Assembly (NCBI GenBank): GCA_041392475.1
Contig: JAWKLZ010000003.1
Coordinates: forward strand, 579,501-643,500
Length of the DNA: 64,000 nt
Source: Chitinophagales bacterium
Lineage (GTDB): Bacteria > Bacteroidota > Bacteroidia > Chitinophagales > UBA2359
Direction: 5' to 3'
Position 1 is the first letter of the stretch. Every line of letters starts with the position of its first letter. Positions 49,901 to 61,900 of this stretch are shown here, piece after piece. The position numbers and the translations under genes are program-made. The notes beneath the pieces are model-generated. The model was not told where the DNA came from. It did no database searches and saw only the letters and a list, made by a program, of their open reading frames with translations.

Positions 49901-52900
49901 TATGGCAGCCAAGCGGACAAACAGGAACAACCGCCACAGGCTTAAATGCAGGTACGCACGTTGTCACCATCACCGATATCAACGGTTGCAACCAAACCGA
50001 ATCCTTCAATTTGACCGACCCATGCGAAGACGGCTTGACTTTGGGATCTTCCAAAACCAGCCCTACTTCAAGCGCAGGCGGCAATGATGGAAGTATCACA
50101 ATCACCGTTATTGGCGGCGCATCTCCATACACCTTCAATTTGTCGGGAACTGCAACGGCTTCCAATGCAACAGGCACATTTACAGGCTTAACCGCAGGAG
50201 CCTACACCATTGAAGTTATTGACGACAACGATTGTAAAGAATCCGTGAGTGTGAGTTTGAGTTTGGAATGCGAAACCACATTGGACATTACCTCATTGGC
50301 TACCGAGTGCAACGAAGGCAACGATGGTTCTGCCACTGCAAGCGCATTGGAAGGAAAAGCCCCATACAGTTTTGTTTGGAGCAACGGCTTCACCGAAACC
50401 AACAACACAGGCGTTTCCACTGCCAGCAATTTGCAAGCGGGAACATACACCGTTGAAGTAACAGATGGTTTGGGATGTAGCGATATGCGAAATGTCACCA
50501 TCTTAGAACCAACCAGCATTCAACCAACCTATTCCACCACCAACACAACAACCGTAGGTGGTAGCGAAGGAAGCGTAACCGTTTCGGCAACAGGCGGAAC
50601 CGCCCCTTACACCTTCACCCTAAGCCCTGGCAACGTTACCAACAGCAACGGACAATTCACAGGTTTAGTAGAAGGTACATACAGCGTCACCATCAAAGAT
50701 GCCAACAATTGCCAAGTGATAGTGAGCGGTATCATCGTTGGCGGTCCCGATTGCAACCTACAAGCAAACATCACCAATTCTGAAAACGTGAACTGCAATG
50801 GCAGTAGCACAGGTTCTGCAACCGTAAACGCTTCAGGCGGCAACACCATTTACACTTACGAATGGAAAAATGCTGGAGGAACAGTTGTAGCAACTACTGC
50901 AACAGCAGATGATTTGCCAGCAGGCACTTACACCGTCAAAGTCACTTCCGACAATGGCAACTGTGAAGCAACAGCCTCTGTCCAAATCACCCAACCTTCC
51001 GAATTGAGTGCAAGCGTATCCACTACCAGTGTAAGCTGCAACGGTTTCGACAATGGCAGCCTACAATTGACAGTAGCAGGAGGAGTACCTCCTTACAAAT
51101 ACAACTGGGACAACTTGGCAGGAGCCAACAACCCCAAAGACCAAAACAATTTAGCACCCGATACCTACAATGTGGTTGTAACGGATGCCAACAATTGCAC
51201 CGCAGAAGCAAGCGGAACGATTACCCAACCTTCAGCCATTGTACTTTCTTTGGTTTCATCCAGCGACCCAACAACCGTAAATGGCACAGACGGGTCTATT
51301 GAAGTATCCGTTTCTGGCGGAACTGCTCCAATCACCCTCACTTGGTCGCCAAGTGGTCAAACAGGCACAACGGCAAGCAACCTAAGCAAAGGCACACACA
51401 CTGTCACTGCCACCGATGCCAAAGGTTGTATCAAGAGCTTAACAGTTACCTTGAACGACCCCAACTGTTCAGGAACATCAGTCACACTTTCTCCAACAGG
51501 CCCACAAGAGTTTTGTCAAGGAGAAGATGGAATTGTATTGACTGCAGCAGTTACGCCAGCAGGAAACTACACCTTGAAGTGGAAAAAAGACGAGGTAATT
51601 GTAGCAACAACTACTACCCCAACTTACACTTATACCGCCACTACAACAGGATATTATACCGTTACCATCATCAACAACGATACCGATTGTACGGCAACAT
51701 CCTCTGCTGTGTCCATCACCAAAAACAATTTGCCACAGCCTATTCTCACTTCCGACAATGGAAAAACAGTAGCTTGCTCTTACGAAACCCTAACATTGAG
51801 AGTGACAGGAGCAGCCACTTCAACCTACCAATGGTACACAGGAACGTACCCAACAGGAACCATCATCAATGGAGAAACTGCAACAACCTACAATCCAACA
51901 ACTTCGGGCAGTTACTACGCCGTAGAAACCACTGATGATACTTGCGAAAACGGAACAACTTCCATCAACGTGACCATCAATCCATGTACGATTGACCTCA
52001 ATTTGACCAAAACCGCAAGCATTACGGAAGGTCAAGTAGGAACGCCATTCGCCTACACCATCACCGTTTTGAATGAAGGATTGAGTGATGCAACAGGCGT
52101 GAAAGTAGCAGACAATTTACCGCTTCAATTAACCTTTGTAAACTCCAATGCCGATTACGGAACTTACAACCACAACACAGGTATTTGGAACATCGGTAAT
52201 TTGCCAAAAGACGAAACGGCTACTTTGGTTATCAGTGTCATCATTGCAGAAGAAGGAACGATTTACAACGTGGCGCAAGTCATCGAAGCAAACGAACCTG
52301 ACACCGATTCTACGCCCAACAACAATGTAGCAGCTGAAGACGACCAAGACGATGCAACGCTTTCGGGCGACCCAGTAGCAGATTTGAGTTTGACCAAAGA
52401 AGTAAATCAACAAACGGTAGGTGTGGGCGACAATGTGGTATTTACCCTCACTGTCACCAACGATGGACCTTCCAATGCCACAGGAATTGAAGTCACCGAC
52501 AACCTGCCAAGCGGCTTGTTCTTCCTTGCAGCCCAAAGCTCACAGGGAAACTTCAATGGAACAGTTTGGACAGTCGGCAATTTAGCAAAAGATGCTTCTG
52601 CAACATTGACCATCACCGCAAGAGTCGACGAAGCAGGTGACTACACCAACAGTGCAGAAATCACCGCAAGCGACCAAGACGACCCCGATTCTACGCCCAA
52701 CAACAACGAACCATTTGAAGACGACCAAGACAAAGCGGATTTTGAAGCCTTAGAAATTGACTTGGAAATCGAAAAATCAGCAAGTGCAACATCTGTAAAC
52801 ATTGGCGACAACTTCGTTTACACCATTGACTTGACAAATCAAGGACCTTCCGATGCAACAGGCGTTCAAGTATTCGACCAATTGCCGAGCAATGTAACGT

Positions 52901-55900
52901 ATGTCAGTGCAACCGCTTCAACAGGAACATACAGCGCAGGCTCTGGAATTTGGAATGTAGGAAATATTGGAAATGGTGATTCTGAAACTTTGACCATCGT
53001 GGTGAAAGTAGTAGCATCAGGTAGCTTCAAAAACGTTGCACAAGTCAGTGCCGCCGACCAACCTGACTCAGACTCTACTCCAAACAACAACATTCCAAGT
53101 GAAGACGACCAAGACGATGCAGAAGTAACAGGTGAACAAATCGACTTAGAGTTGAGCAAAACCGCCAGTGCTTCCAGCGTCAATGTTGGCGAAAACATCA
53201 CCTTCACCTTGACTTTGGCGAACAACAGCAACTCCAATGCAACAGGCGTAGTCGTCACAGACCAATTGCCCGCAGGATTGACCTTTGTAAGTGCCGACCC
53301 AACAGCAGACTACAATGCTGCAAATGGCAAATGGACAGTAGGCGATTTGGCTGCAAACAGCAGTACAATTTTGACCATCACTGCAACCGTTACAGTTGAT
53401 ACCCAATTGACCAACAGCGCAGAAGTGACCGAAGCCGACCAACCAGACAAAGACTCAACACCCAACAACGACAATCCAAACGAAGACGACCAAGACGAAG
53501 TCACCATTGGAGGAATACAAGCCGATTTGGAATTGACCAAAGAAGTCGACAAAACAGTGGTGAACAAAGGCGACAATGTGATTTTCACTTTGACCCTTCA
53601 AAACCAAGGTTCAGCCAATGCAACCAATGTCACCGTCAAAGACTTGCTACCAAGTGGATTGACATTCGTAAGCGCAACGCCAAGTGTAGGAACATACAGC
53701 GAAGTTACAGGAATATGGAATGTAGGAACACTGCAAGTAGGCGGAGTTCGGACTTTGACCATTGAAGCAACCGTGACAGGTACAGCCGCAGTCACCAACG
53801 TTGCAGAAGTAGTCAGCTCCGACCAAACCGACCCAGATTCAACACCAGATAACAACGATGAAAATGAAGACGACCAAGACAGCGCAACCGTTAGCGGAAA
53901 GGAAATAGATTTGGAATTGACCAAATCCGTCAATAAAACCTCCGCAAATGTAGGCGACCAAGTAGTTTATACAGTCGATTTGACCAACAAAGGTCCTTCC
54001 AACGCAACAGGCGTATCCGTCTTTGACGAACTGCCATCAGGCCTAAGTTTTGTCAATGCCTTCCCAAGCACAGGAACATACAGCGCACAAACGGGACAAT
54101 GGAACATTGGCAACCTCGCCAATGGAGATTCCGAAACTTTGACCATCGTAGTGAAAGTCGAACAAGCAGGAACAATCAAAAACGTGGCACAAGTCAGCGC
54201 AGCTGACCAACCAGATGTGGATTCCACTCCTGCAAACGACAACGGCGACCAAAGCGAAGACGATGAGGACAATGCCACCTTCACAGGCGAGCAAATTGAC
54301 CTCGAACTCACCAAGTCAGCCAATAACACACAAGTAGCCTTGAACGACAATGTGGTATTTACCCTAACGCTCGAAAACAAAGGCCCATCCGATGCAACAG
54401 GCGTAAGCGTCAAAGACCAACTGCCCGCAGGTTTGACTTTTGTAAGTGCCAACCCATCTGCCGCCTACAACTCAGGCAGCGGCGTGTGGACAGTAGGTGA
54501 TTTGGCTGCAAACGGAACAACGACTTTGGAAATCACAGCAACCGTTGTGACAGAAGAAACCGTTACCAACGTAGCACAAGTAACCGCAGCCGACCAACCC
54601 GATGTGGATTCAACACCAAACAACAGCGTTCCAACGGAAGACGACCAAGACGAAATCAGTGTGGGAGGAATTGCCGCAGATTTGGAAGTAAACAAAACCG
54701 CTTCTCCTTCAAAAGTGAACATTGGCGACCAAGTGACATTCACCGTTACCCTCGAAAACAACGGTAGCGCAAATGCCACAGGCATCCAAATTGAAGACCA
54801 ATTGCCCGCAGGATTGACCCTCGTTTCAAGCGATGCAACAAAAGGCAACTATGTCACTTCAACAGGTATTTGGTCAGTAGCCAACCTTGCCGTAGGCGAA
54901 AGTGAAACCCTAACCATTGTAGCCACCGTCACAGGCGTAGGCCCTTACACCAATGTTGCAGAAGTCATCGCTTCTGACCAACCCGACCCTGATTCTACTC
55001 CAAACAATGGCGAAGAAGGTGAAGACGACCAAGACGATGCAACTGTTTCAGGCACACAAATTGACCTCGAATTGACCAAAGTAGTCGATAAAGCCACTGG
55101 CTTAGTAGGTGAAGCATTTACTTTCACGGTAACTGTTATCAACAAAGGCCCAGATGCAGCAACAGGCGTAGCTATATTTGATGCCCTACCAACAGGACTT
55201 CAATACTTGTCCAGCAATCCAAGTTCAGGTACTTATAGCTCAACAAGCAATACATGGACAATAGGAGAATTGGGCATAGGTGAAAGTGTTGCTCTTCAAA
55301 TTGTAGCAAGGGGAACAACCGCAGGATTTTATACAAATGTAGCACAAGTAAGTGCTGCAAATGAACCTGATGTGGATTCAACTCCAAACAACGACAACGG
55401 CGACCAAAGCGAAGATGACGAAGATAATGCTTCCGTTACTATCAGCGGAGTAGCCGATTTGGAATTGTCCAAAGTAGCCAACAACACAGTCGTAGGCGTA
55501 GGTGAAAATATCGTTTATACACTCACATTGACCAACAATGGCCCTTCAACGGCAACCAATGTTGAGGTGACAGACTTATTAGACAGCAATCTATTCTTTT
55601 TAACCGCCAACGGTTCACAAGGAGACTACACCGCTGCAACAGGTATTTGGGAAGTAGGAAACGTACCAGCAGGTGCAACAGCAACTTTAAACATCACCGC
55701 AAGAGTAGATGCAGCAGGAACAATCGCCAACTCTGCCGAAGTCACCGCTTCTGACCAAGAAGATCCCGATTCAACACCAAACAACGATGAACCATTTGAG
55801 GACGACCAAGACAATACAACCATCACAGGTGAGCAAATTGACTTAGAAGTAAGCAAAACAGCTGATGCTACTTCTCTCAATGTAGATGACCAATTCACCT

Positions 55901-58900
55901 TCACCATTGAAGTGACCAACAACGGGCCTTCAACGGCAACAGGAATCGAATTGCTCGACCAATTGCCAGGAGAAGTACAGTATGTGAGCCACACCCAATC
56001 AACAGGTGGTTTTAGCGTCAATTCTGGTATTTGGAGCATCAACAGCCTCGCAAAAGATGCAACCGCTACTTTGGAAATCACTGTTAAAATCTTGGAAGCA
56101 ACGACTATAACCAACATTACCCAAGTAATTGCAGCCGACCAACCAGATGCGGATTCTACTCCAAACAACGACGATGGCGACCAAAGCGAAGACGACGAAG
56201 ACAGCGTTGAAGTAGCAGGAGAGGAGATTGATTTGGAATTAGACAAAACAGTAAATGTCACCGAAGTCAATGTAGGCTCTAACATCATTTACACCTTGAC
56301 CCTTATCAACAAAGGCCCATCTGATGCAACAGGCATTGAAGTCACAGACCAATTGCCAACAGGCTTAACCTTTGTTGCAGCAACAGGCGACGGCTCTTAT
56401 GCAGGAAGTATTTGGACTGTAGGCGATTTGGCAAAAGACGAAACGGCAACTTTGAACATTGAAGCCACCGTAACCGCTGCCACTCAAATCACCAACAGCG
56501 CAGAAGTAACCGCCGCCGACCAACCAGATTCAGACTCTACACCCGACAACGACATACCGTTTGAAGACGACCAAGACGAAGTAACCATTGGAGGCATTGA
56601 AGCCGATTTGGAAGTTTCCAAAACGGTTGACCAAACAATGGTCAATGTTGGCAACGATGTAGTGTTCACGATTACACTCGAAAACAACGGTGGAGCAAAA
56701 GCAACCAATGTAGAAATCACCGACCAATTACCAACAGGCTTGACCTTAGTAGTTGCATCTCCTTCAACGGGTGCTTACACAGCAGGTGTTTGGAGTATTC
56801 CAGAAATTGGAGTCGGCGAAATCGAAACCTTGTTGATTACTGCAAAAGTAACAGGCGTAGGACTTTACAAAAACGTGGCACAAGTCACCGCTTCCGACCA
56901 AACCGACCCAGACTCAACACCAAACAACGACGATGGCGACCAAAGCGAAGACGACGAAAGCAGCGCAAGCGTTTCAGGGAAACAAATTGATGTTTCATTG
57001 ACCAAAACAGCCAGCGCAAGCTCAGTGAATGTAGGAGACAACTTCACCTACACCATCACCGTAGCCAACGACGGCGACAACCCTGCAACAGGCGTAAAAG
57101 TATTCGACCAATTGCCAGGCAGCGTAGCCTATGTAAGCCACGTAGCCAGCCAAGGTTCGTACAGCGCAGGAACAGGCGTTTGGACAGTAGGCAGCTTGCC
57201 CAATGATGCTTCTGAAGAAACCTTGACCATCACCGTCAAAGTTTTAGCAGCAGGCACATTCACCAACACAGCACAAGTATCGGATGCCAACGAACCAGAC
57301 ACCGATTCAACACCTAATAACAACATTGAAGCAGAAGACGACCAACAATCTGTCACCGTCATAGGCGAACAAATTGACTTGGAACTGAGCAAAACCGCCA
57401 GTGCTTCAAATGTCAATGTAGGCAGCAACATTACCTTCACTTTGACTTTGGCGAACAACAGCAACTCCAATGCAACAGGCGTAGTCATCACCGACCAATT
57501 GCCAGCAGGTTTGACCTTTGTAAGTGCCAACCCTGCCGCAGACTACAATGCTGCAAATAGTCAATGGACAGTAGGTGATTTAGATGCAAACAGCAGCACA
57601 ACCTTGACCATTACTGCAACGGTAACAACGGATGAAGAAGTGACCAACAGCGCACAAGTCACCGCAGCCGACCAACCCGACAAAGATTCTACACCAAACA
57701 ACAACAACCCAACCGAAGACGACCAAGATGCTGTTACCATTGGAGGAATACAAGCAGATTTGGAATTGACCAAAACTGTAAACAAAACAGTCGTAAACAA
57801 AGGCGAAAACGTGATTTTCACTTTGACCCTTCAAAACCAAGGTTCAGCCGATGCCACCAACGTAACGGTTGAAGACTTGTTGCCAAGTGGATTGGACTTT
57901 GTAGGAGCTATTCCGAGCGTAGGAAACTACAACGACGCAACGGGAATTTGGACAATCGGAACAGTACCTGTTGGCGCAGTCCGAACCTTATCCATTGAAG
58001 CAACCGTCACAGGCACTGCATCCGTCACCAACACTGCCCAAGTCTTGACCTCCGACCAAACAGACCCCGATTCTACACCCGACAACAACGTAGAAAGCGA
58101 AGACGACCAAAGCAGCGTAAGTGTAAGCGGCAAAGAAATTGATTTGGAATTGACCAAAGCCGTCAATAAAACCTCTGCAAACGTAGGCGACCAAGTTGTT
58201 TATACTCTTGATCTCACCAACAAAGGACCAAGTCATGCGACAGGCGTGAAAGTATTCGACGAATTGCCAATAGGCGTAAGCTTCGTCAATGCCTTCCCAA
58301 CCACAGGAACCTACAGCGCACAAACAGGGCAATGGAATGTCGGAAACCTCAATTCAGGAAGTTCCGCCACATTGACCATCGTAGTGAAGGTCGAACAAGC
58401 AGGTGAAATCAAAAACACCGCACAAGTCAGCGCAGCCGACCAACCAGATGTGGATTCTACCCCTGCAAACGATGATGGCGACCAAAGCGAAGACGACGAG
58501 GACAACGCCACCTTCACAGGCGAGCAAATTGACCTCCAACTCACCAAATCTGCAAACAACACACAAGTAGCCTTGAACGACGATGTGGTATTTACCTTAA
58601 CACTTGAAAACAACGGGCCATCCGATGCAACAGGCGTAAGCGTCAAAGACCAATTGCCAGCAGGATTGACTTTCGTAAGTGCGAATCCTTCAACGGACTA
58701 CAATAGCACAAGCGGTATTTGGACAGTAGGCGATTTGGCTGCAAACGGAACGGCAACATTGGAAATCACTGCAACCGTAGTGACCCAATCCACCGTCACC
58801 AACAGCGCACAAGTCACCACAGCCGATCAACCCGACAGCGACTCCACTCCAAACAACAACATCCCAAGCGAAGACGATCAAGACGAAATCAGTGTGGGAG

Positions 58901-61900
58901 GAATTGCAGCAGATTTGGAAGTAAACAAAACAGTTTCACCTTCAAAAGTGAACATTGGCGACCAAGTAACTTTCACCGTTACTTTGGAAAACAATGGAAG
59001 CGCAAATGCCACAGGTATTCAAATTGAAGACCAATTGCCAGCAGGTTTGACCCTCGTTTCCAGCGATGCTTCAAAAGGAACTTACACCACTGCAACAGGA
59101 ATTTGGTCAGTAGCCAACCTTGCCGTAGGCGAAAGCGAAACACTAACCATTGTAGCCACCGTCACAGGCGTAGGCCCTTACACCAACGTTGCAGAAGTCG
59201 TAGCATCTGACCAAACAGACCCAGATTCTACACCCGACAACGATGATTTGAGCGAAGACGACCAAGACGATGCCACCGTTTCAGGTACACAAATTGACCT
59301 CAAATTGGCGAAAACAGTGAGCAAATCAACCGTCTTAGTAGGCGAAGAATTTGACTTCACCGTTATCGTCACCAACGATGGCCCAGATGCGGCAACAGGT
59401 GTAGCCGTATTCGATGCCTTGCCAGCAGGCTTGATGTATGTCAACAACAATCCAAGTTCAGGAACATACAGCAATGGCAGCAACACTTGGGCAATCGGAA
59501 ACCTAGGTGTTCAAGAAAGCGTCACCTTAGTAGTGACTGCAAAAGCGACAACCACAGGCACATTCACCAATGTTGCACAAGTAAGTGCTGCAAATGAACC
59601 AGACGTTGATTCAACTCCAAACAATGGCAATGCACAGGAAGACGACCAAGACGATGCGGTTGTAACAGCCACAGGCGTAGCCGATTTGGAATTGACCAAA
59701 GTAGCAAGCAACTCCAATCCTGGCGTAGGCGAAATGTTCCAATACACCATCACCCTCGTCAATAAAGGCCCTTCGGCTGCAACCAATGTAGAAGTAACCG
59801 ACAACTTGCCAAACACCATTGGTTTGGGTGATTTCACCACTTCACAAGGAGACTTCAATGGAAGCGTTTGGGAAGTTGGCACATTGGCATCAGGCGCAAC
59901 GGCTACCTTGACCTTAGATGTAGTCGCAAACATGGTGGGCGAAATTGAAAACATTGCAGAAGTCACTGCAAGCGACCAAAACGACCCCGATTCAGAAGTC
60001 GACAACGGCAATCCTGACGAAGACGACCAAGACAGCGCAACCGTCAATCCAAAACAAATTGATTTGGAATTGACCAAAACAGCAGATGCTACTTCCTTAA
60101 ACATTGGCGACCAGTTCACTTTTACCATTGAGTTGGAAAACAAAGGCCCATCCGATGCAACAGGCGTTCAAGTATTCGACCAATTGCCAGGTGAGGTGAA
60201 CTATATTTCTTCCTCCGCAACGAGAGGTAGTTATGCAGAAGGCACAGGAATTTGGAACATCGGAACTTTGGTAAATGGCGGAACGGAAACCCTTGAAATC
60301 GTGGTCGAAATCACAGAAGCCACCACCATCAAGAACGTTGCACAAGTTTTGGCAGCAAACGAACCCGACAAGGATTCTACTCCAAACAACGACAACGGCG
60401 ACCAAAGCGAGGACGACGAAGACAGCGTAGAAGTAGCAGGAGAACAAATTGACTTGGAGTTGAGCAAAACAGTGGACAACACCCAAGTCAACGTAGGTGA
60501 AAATATCATTTACACTTTGACCCTTATCAACAAAGGCCCTTCCGATGCAACAGGCATTGAAGTCACTGACCAATTGCCCGCAGGATTGACCCTTGTAGGA
60601 ACAACAGGCGATGGCTCTTATGTTGGAAATATTTGGACAGTAGGCGACTTAGCAGTAGGCGCAACGGCAACTTTAAACATTGAAGTAACTGTAACGACCG
60701 AAGACGAAGTAACCAACAGCGCAGAAGTCACCGCAGCCGACCAGCCAGATTTCGACTCTACACCTAACAACGACATCCCGTTTGAAGACGACCAAGACGA
60801 AATCACCATTGGCGGAATTGCAGCCGATTTGGAAGTCGTCAAACAAGTGAACACAACACTTGTCAATGTAGGCGAAAACGTGGTGTTTACCATTGAAGTA
60901 CAAAACAATGGCGGAGCAAAAGCGACCAACGTAACCGTAACAGACGAATTGCCGCAAGGCTTAGATTTTGTTTCTGCAACCGTTACAAAAGGTAGTTATG
61001 ACGAACAAACAGGAAATTGGACCATTCCTGAAATCCATGTGGGCGAAGATGAAAAACTGACCCTTACTGCAAAAGTAACAGGCACAGGCCCTTTCACCAA
61101 CACCGCACAAGTAACGGCAAGCGACCAACCCGACCCAGATTCTACACCTAACAACGATGTAGAAGGAGAGGACGACCAAGACAGCGCAACCGTTGGAGGT
61201 GAATCCATCAACTTGTCTTTGACAAAAGTTGCAAGTGTCGAAAGCATCAATGTAGGCGAAAACTTCACCTACACCATTGACGTGACCAACACAGGCCCAA
61301 GCAATGCAACAGGCGTTGAAGTATTCGACCAATTACCAACAGGCGTGAGCTTCGTAAGTGCTTCTGCAAGCACAGGCACTTACAGCAGCAACACCAATGT
61401 ATGGGTAATCGGAAACTTGGACAACGGTTCAAGTGCTACCTTAACCATCATTGCGAAAGTCGAAGCAGCAGGTGACATCACCAACACTGCACAAGTCAGC
61501 AAAGCCGACCAACCCGACACCAATTCTACTCCAAACAACAACATTGAAGGAGAAGATGACCAAGACAGCGACACCATTACAGGCGTACAAATTGACTTGG
61601 AATTGACCAAAACCGCAGCACCCGAATCCGTAGGCATTGGTGAAGAAGTGACATTCACTTTGGAAATCACCAACAACGGCCCATCGGATGCAACAGGCGT
61701 TGTCGTGACCGACAATTTGCCTGCAGGCGTAAGTTTTGAAGAAGCCAATGGCGATGGAACTTACTCTGGAAGCACTTGGACAGTAGGCGATTTGGCTGCA
61801 AACGCAACAAAGAGTATTGAAATTGTGGTGACAGTAAACACCGAAGGTGAAGTAACCAACGTGGCGCAAGTCACCGCAGCCGACCAACCCGATGTGGATT

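Noticed and set aside
42853..51465. CRISPR array or satellite DNA as an explanation of the tandem repeats
   Set aside because: Repeat units are multiples of three, about 1.4 kb long, code for recognisable SprB modules in one frame, and have no spacer structure.
38079..59027. Plus-strand open frames in other phases within the giant gene, rich in Arg, His, Gln and Asn
   Set aside because: All lie in the other two phases and arise from the biased codon use (AAC, ACA, CAA) of the repeats; the giant frame is uninterrupted.
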